Assembly: GCF_902860225.1 (NCBI RefSeq)
Contig: NZ_LR794158.1
Coordinates: forward strand, 228,521-292,520
Source of the DNA: Azoamicus ciliaticola
Lineage (GTDB): Bacteria > Pseudomonadota > Gammaproteobacteria > UBA6186 > Azoamicaceae
Direction: 5' to 3'
Length of the DNA stretch: 64,000 nt
The notes under the pieces were generated by a model, which worked only from the letters and a program-made list of their open reading frames with translations, made no database searches and was not told the origin of the DNA. This document shows, in pieces, positions 56,966-64,000 of the stretch. The position numbers and the translations under genes were made by a program. The first letter of the stretch is position 1. Each line of letters opens with the position of its first letter.

Positions 56966-59362
56966 CTAAATTTTATCAAAAGAAAAAACTTCGTAAAGTA
57001 AATAATAATCTATATAATTCAATAAATTATAATTTCTAATAAATAAAACACCATCAGAAACTGAATTATCTATACTAACAATAATTTTTTTATCAGCTAA
57101 AAGTTTATTTAAAGATTTATTAAGAATTAATTTATTATAAACACCATCATTACACTTTAAAACTAAATTTGATTCAAAATCATTATCTCTGTCAATTTTT
57201 TGCAAAGAATTTGCTCGTCTAACTAAACTATCAACATTATATTGAGACAAATAAGGAATAACTATTAAATCACCATTAATATTACTAACTAAATTATCAA
57301 TAACATTGAAATTCCAAGATAATGTACAATTTTCATTAATAAAAGACTTAATTTCAGATAAAATATGTACTGAATCAATATAATTAAATCCATTTAATTT
57401 CAACATACTCGCTAAATCTGACAACGCTTTCCATCCAAACTTAACTTCATAATCCGATAAGACAACTGGATCAAAAGATTGCCAAATACCAGACATATTA
57501 ACATAAGTACCAACATTTTCATAAGTAGAAGCAATAGGTAAAATAACATCAGCAACACCTAAAAGTACATCACTTTTAAAAGATGAAAATGACACTACAA
57601 AATCAGCTTTACTCAAAGCATCTAAAGATTTTTTAGCATAAATAGAATCATTTTCCAATTCAATTCCAAATAGAATATATAATTTTAATAATTTAGAAAA
57701 AATATTTGAACAATTAACATTATTTCCAATATCATGTTTTACTCCACCAGGTAATCTATGTGGAACAAAACCACTCAACCAAGCACCAGAAGAATTTGCT
57801 CCATCCGTTAAAACACCAAAATAAGCACCACTAATACTGGATAAAAGATTACATAAATATAAAATTTTAGAATAATCTTGAGAAAAAATAACGTAAGATC
57901 CAATCAATATTACTTTACGTTTAGCAGAAAAAAATTTTTCTGAAAACTCACGATATTTTTCATATCCATTTAATTTTGAAAATAAATTAATAATATTTTT
58001 ATCATTAAAATCTTTATTAAAAAAAGTAAAATTTTTAATCAAAGAAGATATTATGTGTATAAAATCTTTAGGATTACTAATAATTTTATTAGACACATTC
58101 ATAAAAAAATCAAAATCTATGGGATTAACAACAAAAACATTTCCACCATTATTAATAATTTTTCTTAATTTTATACCAATAACAGGATGATCTTTTATGA
58201 TATCACTGCCAATAATCAAAACGGAATCTAATTTATCAAATTCATCCATGCCAATATCAATTCCAGAAAAAACAGGCATGTTTTCTTGATAATTAAAATC
58301 TAATTGATTTATTCTGTGATCTAAATTATTCGAGCCTAATGCTCTCAACAATTTTTGTAAAATATAGAACTCTTCACACGTAGAATTATATGATGCTATC
58401 GCAGCTATATTATCTGCTCCGCTACTTTCTATAACTGATTTAATATTTTTTGATACAATATCCAATGCTTGTGACCAAGAAATATCTATCCAATTACCAT
58501 CTTTTTTCAACATTGGAGACTTAACTCTATCACTACTATATAAACCTTCATAACTAAATCTATCTCTATCTGAAATCCAAGTTTCATTAATCAAATCATT
58601 ACGTCTTGGAACTACACGTATAATTTTATCTCTAAAAACATGTAAATAAAGATTACTACCTAAACAATCATGACTACTTATGAAAGGTTTTTGAACTAAT
58701 TCCCAAGGTCTAGCCTTAAACTTAGAAGGTTTTGCTGTCAAAGCTCCAACAGGACATAAATCAACAACATTTCCAGATAAACCAGATCTTAAATTGGTTT
58801 TCAAAAAAGTGAAAATTCTTGAATTACTACCCCTATTTATTATACCCAAATCATCTGTACCTGAAATTTCTGAACAAAACCTAACACACCTACTACACAA
58901 AATACATCTAGTAACGTCGGTGGATACTAAAGGACCAAAACTATAATCCTCAAAAGCTCTTTTTGATTCTAAAAATCTTGACGTAGTACACCCATATCCT
59001 ACAGTTAAATCTTGCAATTCACATTCTCCACCCTGATCACAAATAGGACAATCCAATGGATGATTTATTAATAAAAATTCCATAACAGCACGTTGTGCTG
59101 AAATAACTTTTTCAGTATTAGTAAATATCTTCATACCATCAGCTATAGGAGTGGCACAAGCAGCAAATAACTTAGGTGCTTTTTCAACTTCAACTAAACA
59201 CATTCTACAATTAGCAGCTATTGAAAGTTTTTTATGATAACAAAACCTAGGAATATATATACCAGCTTCATCAGCTACTTCAATAATTTTAGTTCCACGC
59301 TTCGCACTAAATTCTATACCATCTATTTCTACTTTAACTTTAGAATTATCTACAATTCCCAT
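56966..59362 (-). CDS. nuoG: NADH-quinone oxidoreductase subunit G, without N7 cluster ligands
   Basis: This is a 798-residue subunit. [2Fe-2S] N1b ligands are C41, C52, C55 and C69. N5 is H101, C105, C108, C114. N4 is C153, C156, C159 and C203. Where E. coli NuoG has the CxxCxxxC...C motif of cluster N7, this protein reads SHDCLGSNLYLH...WISDRDRFS (about 230-269) with one cysteine only, like mitochondrial and alphaproteobacterial subunits. The molybdopterin-oxidoreductase-like C-terminal domain is very diverged. The gene lies between nuoF and nuoH. Confidence 0.96.
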   Translation of the reverse strand: MGIVDNSKVKVEIDGIEFSAKRGTKIIEVADEAGIYIPRFCYHKKLSIAANCRMCLVEVEKAPKLFAACATPIADGMKIFTNTEKVISAQRAVMEFLLINHPLDCPICDQGGECELQDLTVGYGCTTSRFLESKRAFEDYSFGPLVSTDVTRCILCSRCVRFCSEISGTDDLGIINRGSNSRIFTFLKTNLRSGLSGNVVDLCPVGALTAKPSKFKARPWELVQKPFISSHDCLGSNLYLHVFRDKIIRVVPRRNDLINETWISDRDRFSYEGLYSSDRVKSPMLKKDGNWIDISWSQALDIVSKNIKSVIESSGADNIAAIASYNSTCEEFYILQKLLRALGSNNLDHRINQLDFNYQENMPVFSGIDIGMDEFDKLDSVLIIGSDIIKDHPVIGIKLRKIINNGGNVFVVNPIDFDFFMNVSNKIISNPKDFIHIISSLIKNFTFFNKDFNDKNIINLFSKLNGYEKYREFSEKFFSAKRKVILIGSYVIFSQDYSKILYLCNLLSSISGAYFGVLTDGANSSGAWLSGFVPHRLPGGVKHDIGNNVNCSNIFSKLLKLYILFGIELENDSIYAKKSLDALSKADFVVSFSSFKSDVLLGVADVILPIASTYENVGTYVNMSGIWQSFDPVVLSDYEVKFGWKALSDLASMLKLNGFNYIDSVHILSEIKSFINENCTLSWNFNVIDNLVSNINGDLIVIPYLSQYNVDSLVRRANSLQKIDRDNDFESNLVLKCNDGVYNKLILNKSLNKLLADKKIIVSIDNSVSDGVLFIRNYNLLNYIDYYLLYEVFSFDKI

Positions 59363-59386
59363 TTTAACGCCTTATGCTATTTTATA

Positions 59387-60652
59387 TTATAAACGATTAT
59401 TATTATTTTTTATATAATCTTCAAATTCACTTCTAAAATGTTTAATAAAACCCATAACTGGCATAGCCGCGGCATCACCTAAAGCACAAATAGTTCTACC
59501 ACATATATTAGAAGCAACAGAATCCAACAAAGATATATCAGACACATTTCCATGGCCATGAACAATTCTACTTAAGATCTTATAAAGCCAACTTGTACCT
59601 TCTCTACATGGACTACATTGACCACAAGATTCATCAGCATAAAAATGCGATATTCTGTACAAAGCATTAACCATACAAGTAGATTCATCCATAATTATAA
59701 CTGCGCCAGAACCTAACATAGACCCAGCTTTAGAAATAGAATCATAATCCATAGACAAATTATTCACAATATGCGCAGGCAAAACAGGCGCTGAAGAACC
59801 ACCAGGAATAACAGCTTTTAAACGTTTACCATTCTTTACGCCACCAGCCATATTTAATAACTCAATAAATGGAGTTCCCAAAGGAATTTCATAATTACCA
59901 GGTTTATTAACATGTCCAGAAACACTAAAAATTTTACATCCACCATTATTAGGTTTACCTAATTCAAGATGCCATTTTCCACCTTTTTCTAAAATAACTG
60001 GTATAGATGCATAAGTTTCAGTATTATTAATATTTGTAGGACGCCCATAAACACCAAAATTAGCTGGAAAAGGTGGTTTAAATCTAGGCTGACCTTTTTT
60101 ACCCTCTATAGACTCCATTAAAGCTGTTTCTTCTCCGCAAATATAAGCACCAGCACCATAAACATTATACAAATTAAAATCTATATTACTATTATCTATA
60201 TTTTTTCCTAATAAACCAGCATTTAAAGATTCATTAACTGCTTTTTCAATGACAGAAATAGGCTCGTAAAACTCACCTCTAATATAATTATAACCAACAG
60301 TCGCTCCAATAACATAAGCAGCTATTGCCATACCCTCTATAAGTTGATGCGGATTATATCTCAATATATCTCTATCTTTAAAAGTTCCAGGCTCTCCTTC
60401 ATCAGAATTACAAACTACATATTTTTGACCAGGAATACTTTTAGATATAAAACTCCATTTCAAACCAGTTAAAAAACCAGCTCCACCTCTACCTCTTAAA
60501 CCAGAAAGCTTTACCTCATTTATTATATTAATAGGATCAGGTTTTTCCTTCAAAATTTTTTTCCATACTTTATATCCACCTATGGATAAATAAGTAGACA
60601 AACTACTAGGATATTTTAATCCAATAGTTCTATAACATACCTGATTTAACAT
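59387..60652 (-). CDS. nuoF: NADH-quinone oxidoreductase subunit F
   Basis: This is a 421-residue NADH-binding subunit. The FMN loop is GRGGAGF (54-60), NADH-binding [12 protein letters not shown] starts at 173, and the [4Fe-4S] N3 ligands are C343, C346, C349 and C389. It accepts hydride from NADH and passes electrons to NuoE and NuoG. All known key residues are present. It starts 3 bp after the nuoE stop. Confidence 0.98.
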   Translation of the reverse strand: MLNQVCYRTIGLKYPSSLSTYLSIGGYKVWKKILKEKPDPINIINEVKLSGLRGRGGAGFLTGLKWSFISKSIPGQKYVVCNSDEGEPGTFKDRDILRYNPHQLIEGMAIAAYVIGATVGYNYIRGEFYEPISVIEKAVNESLNAGLLGKNIDNSNIDFNLYNVYGAGAYICGEETALMESIEGKKGQPRFKPPFPANFGVYGRPTNINNTETYASIPVILEKGGKWHLELGKPNNGGCKIFSVSGHVNKPGNYEIPLGTPFIELLNMAGGVKNGKRLKAVIPGGSSAPVLPAHIVNNLSMDYDSISKAGSMLGSGAVIIMDESTCMVNALYRISHFYADESCGQCSPCREGTSWLYKILSRIVHGHGNVSDISLLDSVASNICGRTICALGDAAAMPVMGFIKHFRSEFEDYIKNNNNRL

Positions 60653-60655
60653 AAA

Positions 60656-61150
60656 TTACTCCAAATTACTTAAAATAGAATCAATACTTTCTACTGTTAA
60701 ATTCTCATAATATTTTTCACCGATCAAAACAACGGGGGCGCCACCACAAGCAGCTAAACACTCAACTTTTTTCAATGTAAATTTACCATCCACTGTTGTT
60801 TCATCAAAATCTATACCAAGTTTTCTTTTAACATGTGCTACTAAATCATCAGACCCACACAACATACAAGAAATGCTAACACAAAAACATATCTTATATC
60901 TACCAAGTTTATTTAAATCAAACATGCTATAAAATGTTGCTACTTCATAAGCAAATATTCTAGGCATACCAAGATAATCAGCAACATCACCAATTAATTT
61001 TTCATTCAAACAACCGCTATTTTCTTTTTGAACAAACTTTAAAATTTCTATAACGGCAGATCTTCTTTGATTTTCAGGAAAACGCTTCAACCAATCTTCA
61101 CATTTTTTTAAAAAATCACCAGAAAAAAAAACTTTATCTATTTTAGACAT
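60656..61150 (-). CDS. nuoE: NADH-quinone oxidoreductase subunit E
   Basis: This is a 164-residue thioredoxin-like subunit. The [2Fe-2S] N1a ligands are C90, C95, C131 and C135, in the normal C4xC and C3xC spacing. I start at the ATG at 61150: it directly follows the nuoD stop, with ATAGG just upstream, and gives a length like E. coli (166). An ATG at 61168 lies inside nuoD with no room for a ribosome binding site. Confidence 0.97.
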   Translation of the reverse strand: MSKIDKVFFSGDFLKKCEDWLKRFPENQRRSAVIEILKFVQKENSGCLNEKLIGDVADYLGMPRIFAYEVATFYSMFDLNKLGRYKICFCVSISCMLCGSDDLVAHVKRKLGIDFDETTVDGKFTLKKVECLAACGGAPVVLIGEKYYENLTVESIDSILSNLE

Positions 61151-61151
61151 A

Positions 61152-62402
61152 TTACCTATCCACATCACCTAAAACTATATCATAAGTACCAATTATAGTA
61201 ACTAAATCAGCAATAAGATGACCTCTTGAAAGTTCATCTACTGATGATAAATGTACATAACTTGGCGCTCTCATTTTAACTCTATAAGGTTTATTTGATC
61301 CATCAGAAACAATATAAACTCCAAATTCACCCTTAGGTTGCTCAACTGCAGCATAAACTTCACCTTCAGGAACTAAAAAACCTTCAGAAAAATATTTAAA
61401 ATGATGAATTAATGCTTCCATAGAATTTTTCATATCAATTCTTGAAGGAGGAGTTATTTTACTATTTTCCAACATTACAGGACCATCATTCTTACACAAC
61501 CACTCTACACACTGTTTTACTATTTTATTTGCCTCTCTCATTTCAGCCACTCTAACTAAATACCTATCATAACAATCACCGTTAGATCCAATAGGAATTT
61601 TAAAATCTAATTTATCATAAACAGCATATGGTTGTTTTTTTCTTAAATCCCATTCAATACCAGAACCACGTAACATAGGACCTGTAAATCCTAAATTAAT
61701 AGCTCTTTCAGGTGAAACAACCCCAATACCGACAGTTCTTTGCTTCCAAATTCTATTATCCGTTAAAAGAGTCTCATATTCATCTACGCAAGCTGGAAAC
61801 CTCTTTGTGAAATCATCTATAAAATCCAATAAAGACCCCTGTCTATTAGAATTTAACAATTCCAGCCTTTTTTTACTAAAATTATAACCCTTATATTTAG
61901 GCATAGAATCAGGCAAATCTCGATATACACCACCTGGCCTATAATAAGCAACATGCAATCTACCACCAGTCACAGCTTCATAACAATCCATCAAATCTTC
62001 ACGTTCTCTAAAACAATATAAGAACAAAGCCATAGCACCAATATCTAGAGCATGAGCTCCCAACCACAATAAATGATTAAGAATGCGTGTAATTTCATCA
62101 TACATTACTCTAATATACATAGCTCTAATTGGTGGTTGTAAACCTAATAATTTTTCAACCGCTAACACATAAGCATGTTCATTTGACATCATGGAAACAT
62201 AATCTAGCCTATCCATATAACCAACATTCTGATTATACAAATTATTCTCACATATTTTTTCAATGCTACGATGCAATAAGCCAGCGTGTGCATCAACTTT
62301 TTTAATAACCTCCCCATCCAAATCTAAAATCAATCGCATGACACCATGTGCTGCAGGATGTTGAGGTCCAAAATTAATTTTATAATGATCAATATTATTC
62401 AT
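61152..62402 (-). CDS. nuoD: NADH-quinone oxidoreductase subunit D (separate from NuoC)
   Basis: This is a 416-residue 49-kDa-type subunit. It opens with [16 protein letters not shown], has [12 protein letters not shown] lining the quinone site and ends with the GDVDR signature. In E. coli nuoC and nuoD are fused; here they are separate, as in mitochondria, alpha- and betaproteobacteria and some gammaproteobacteria. It binds quinone together with NuoB. Confidence 0.98.
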   Translation of the reverse strand: MNNIDHYKINFGPQHPAAHGVMRLILDLDGEVIKKVDAHAGLLHRSIEKICENNLYNQNVGYMDRLDYVSMMSNEHAYVLAVEKLLGLQPPIRAMYIRVMYDEITRILNHLLWLGAHALDIGAMALFLYCFREREDLMDCYEAVTGGRLHVAYYRPGGVYRDLPDSMPKYKGYNFSKKRLELLNSNRQGSLLDFIDDFTKRFPACVDEYETLLTDNRIWKQRTVGIGVVSPERAINLGFTGPMLRGSGIEWDLRKKQPYAVYDKLDFKIPIGSNGDCYDRYLVRVAEMREANKIVKQCVEWLCKNDGPVMLENSKITPPSRIDMKNSMEALIHHFKYFSEGFLVPEGEVYAAVEQPKGEFGVYIVSDGSNKPYRVKMRAPSYVHLSSVDELSRGHLIADLVTIIGTYDIVLGDVDR

Positions 62403-62414
62403 AAAAAAACCGTA

Positions 62415-63068
62415 TTATTTATAACGAAAATCTTTTCTAACAACTTTTGGCGTATTAATTACACGTTTAATTAAAGAAGCTTCCCTAACAATTTTCGCTT
62501 TATTCTCATCATATCTTATTTCATATTCACCAGTTAAAGGAAAATCTTTTCTAAGCGGATGCCCTTCAAAACCATAATCAGTTAAAATCCTAATCAAATT
62601 AGGATGCCCTTCAAAAATAACACCAAAGAAATCATAAACTTCCCTTTCATGCCAATTTGCCGTAGACCACAAACTAACAACAGATGGAGCAACCATATCA
62701 TTAAGGCAAACAAAAACCCTAAGTCTTACTCTAAAATTATGAACGTATGATAAAAGATGGTAAGAAACACAAAAACGATTTTTCATATACAAAGAATAAT
62801 TCAAATCTGTCTTATGCGCTCTACTGAATCCAGTAAAAGTAGAATCAATAGTTTCCCAATAATTTTTGCCATAATCCAAATAATCTACACCTGATACATC
62901 AGCGAGACATCCAAATAAGAATTTATTATTATCTCTCATTTCTTTACAAAAATTAAAAAACACAGATTTATCAACGTCTATGTTAATTTCACCATTATTA
63001 TTTAATTTTAAAATAGCAAAATTTTTAAAATTAGTATCAATGAAAGATTTTATATCATCTAATTTCAC
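62415..63068 (-). CDS. nuoC: NADH-quinone oxidoreductase subunit C
   Basis: This is a 217-residue 30-kDa-type subunit. The conserved C-terminal part has WHEREVYDFFGVIFEGHPNL and ILTDYGFEGHPLRKDFPLTG in sequence; the N-terminal half is diverged. The start is GTG at 63068 with AAGGGA upstream. It is unfused to nuoD (12-bp gap). Confidence 0.97.
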   Translation of the reverse strand: MKLDDIKSFIDTNFKNFAILKLNNNGEINIDVDKSVFFNFCKEMRDNNKFLFGCLADVSGVDYLDYGKNYWETIDSTFTGFSRAHKTDLNYSLYMKNRFCVSYHLLSYVHNFRVRLRVFVCLNDMVAPSVVSLWSTANWHEREVYDFFGVIFEGHPNLIRILTDYGFEGHPLRKDFPLTGEYEIRYDENKAKIVREASLIKRVINTPKVVRKDFRYK

Positions 63069-63072
63069 AATA

Positions 63073-63564
63073 TTAATCCCTTACTTTTTGAGCTAAAGTA
63101 TTAGTTTTCTTTATTTTTTCTTGTAATTTTAATAAACCATAAATCAAAGCTTCTGGTGTTGGTGGACAACCAGGAACATAAACATCAACTGGAACAATTC
63201 TATCACAACCACGAACAACAGAATAACTATAATAATAATATCCACCACCATTCGCACAAGACCCCATTGAAACAACCCATTTAGGAGAAGGCATTTGATC
63301 ATACACTTTTCTTAAAGCTGATGCCATCTTATTAGTCAAAGTACCTGCAACAATCATTAAATCAGACTGTCTAGGACTAGGTCTAAATATAATACCAAAT
63401 CTATCTAAATCAAATCTAGACGCGCCCGTTTGCATCATTTCAACTGCGCAGCATGCTAAACCAAATGTCATTGGCCATAAAGATCCAGTTCTAGCCCAAT
63501 TAATAACTTTATCTAATTTAGTAGTAACAAATCCCCCTGAACCAAGCTTACCATCTATTCCCAT
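63073..63564 (-). CDS. nuoB: NADH-quinone oxidoreductase subunit B
   Basis: This is a 163-residue subunit holding the terminal cluster N2. Ligands are C38 and C39 (GLACCAVEM), C103 and C133 ([10 protein letters not shown]). The start is the ATG at 63564, giving the family N-terminus MGI+G and an AGGGGG ribosome binding site 7 bases upstream; an upstream ATG at 63585 extends into nuoA without homology. It donates electrons to quinone. The gene overlaps the 3' end of nuoA. Confidence 0.98.
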   Translation of the reverse strand: MGIDGKLGSGGFVTTKLDKVINWARTGSLWPMTFGLACCAVEMMQTGASRFDLDRFGIIFRPSPRQSDLMIVAGTLTNKMASALRKVYDQMPSPKWVVSMGSCANGGGYYYYSYSVVRGCDRIVPVDVYVPGCPPTPEALIYGLLKLQEKIKKTNTLAQKVRD

Positions 63565-63911
63565 TCTAAAGCCCCCTTTTTCCACTCGTAAATAAAACCA
63601 ATGGTTAAAACCAATAAAAATATTCCCATTCCTATAAAAGCAGATAAATCTATAAAATCAAGACAAACTGCCCAAGGAAATAAAAAAGCAATTTCCAAAT
63701 CAAAAATTATAAACAAGATACCCACAAAATAAAATTTGACATTAAATTTCATTCTAGAATCATCAAAAGGTTCAAAACCACACTCATATTGGCTTAATTT
63801 TTCTTTGTTAGGATTTTTAGGTGCTACTAACGCACCTAAAATAACAGGTAGAATCCCAAAAACAAAACCAAATATAAAAAATATAAGAACTGGTATATAT
63901 CTTTCAATCAC
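63555..63911 (-). CDS. nuoA: NADH-quinone oxidoreductase subunit A
   Basis: This is a 118-residue, three-helix subunit. The loop [20 protein letters not shown] is the strongly conserved segment next to the quinone site, followed by [15 protein letters not shown]. The start is GTG at 63911 with GAGGAG 8-9 bases upstream. It is the first gene of the 14-gene operon. The remaining 89 bp to the window edge are AT-rich, and I see no further gene in them. Confidence 0.97.
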   Translation of the reverse strand: MIERYIPVLIFFIFGFVFGILPVILGALVAPKNPNKEKLSQYECGFEPFDDSRMKFNVKFYFVGILFIIFDLEIAFLFPWAVCLDFIDLSAFIGMGIFLLVLTIGFIYEWKKGALEWE

Positions 63912-64000
63912 AATTAAAAACTCCTCTAAAGGATGAATAATTAGTATGAATTTTACTAAAAATAAATTAATAAATCTATATAAAAAATAAAAAATTATAA

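Noticed and set aside
1..64000. Insertion sequences, prophage, CRISPR or toxin-antitoxin genes
   Set aside because: None seen: every stretch above about 140 bp is a recognised gene, and no repeats longer than 9-bp arms were noticed by eye.

Overview
This window looks like part of a strongly reduced, very AT-rich genome of a gammaproteobacterial endosymbiont. The genome is packed: neighbouring genes overlap or sit a few bases apart, no stretch above about 140 bp lacks a gene or RNA, and there are no mobile elements, phage genes, CRISPR arrays or rRNA genes. Proteins are rich in K/N/I (plus strand) or F/S/D/V (minus strand), as expected under extreme AT pressure. Several blocks keep gammaproteobacterial gene order: tRNA-Thr(UGU)/Tyr/Gly/Thr(GGU)-tuf-tRNA-Trp-secE-nusG-rplKAJL-rpoBC, rluC-sppA-rpmF-acpP, and yibN-grxC. 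The gene mix is a complete proton-pumping complex I, ubiquinone genes, a ferredoxin-type 2-oxoacid oxidoreductase with succinyl-CoA synthetase, molybdate import with a MoeB-like enzyme, and SUF Fe-S assembly. It fits the 'respiratory' denitrifying endosymbionts of anaerobic ciliates (Candidatus Azoamicus and relatives). That assignment is an inference from gene content; no denitrification enzyme lies inside the window.

Layout. 1-4.1 kb (minus): 5' part of bamA, a YadGH-type ABC exporter and an ApbE-type flavin transferase with a Tat-like leader. 4.1-9.2 kb (minus): sufBCDSU. 9.3-13.7 kb (plus): argS, ubiG, modABC. 13.7-17.8 kb (minus): moeB-like, BI-1/YccA membrane protein, a small DUF protein, gyrA. 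17.9-20.2 kb (plus): rluC (apparently frameshifted in an A10 tract), sppA, rpmF, acpP. 20.2-24.2 kb: korAB and ispB (minus), with a small CHCC zinc-finger gene on the plus strand between them. 24.3-27.1 kb (plus): rpoH, rho, yibN-like, grxC. 27.1-35.9 kb: sucCD, then rpoZ, obgE, rpmA, rplU, mutL and ileS on the minus strand, with nusB on the plus strand. 36.0-49.5 kb (plus): the tRNA/tuf/ribosomal/RNA polymerase block and a PerM-like protein. 49.5-63.9 kb (minus): the complete 14-gene nuoA-N operon.

How the parts fit. KorAB would turn 2-oxoglutarate (or another 2-oxoacid) into acyl-CoA and reduced ferredoxin, and SucCD would conserve the thioester as ATP or GTP. Complex I would pass NADH electrons to the quinone whose synthesis IspB and UbiG serve. 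ModABC and the MoeB-like protein point to a molybdenum-cofactor enzyme elsewhere in the genome, with nitrate reductase the obvious candidate. SUF supplies the many Fe-S clusters of complex I and KorAB. The plus strand is enriched in A and C throughout, so the minus strand is probably the leading strand; if so, the rpoBC/tuf block is transcribed against the replication fork. All six convergent gene junctions are 14 bp or shorter, leaving no room for ordinary intrinsic terminators.
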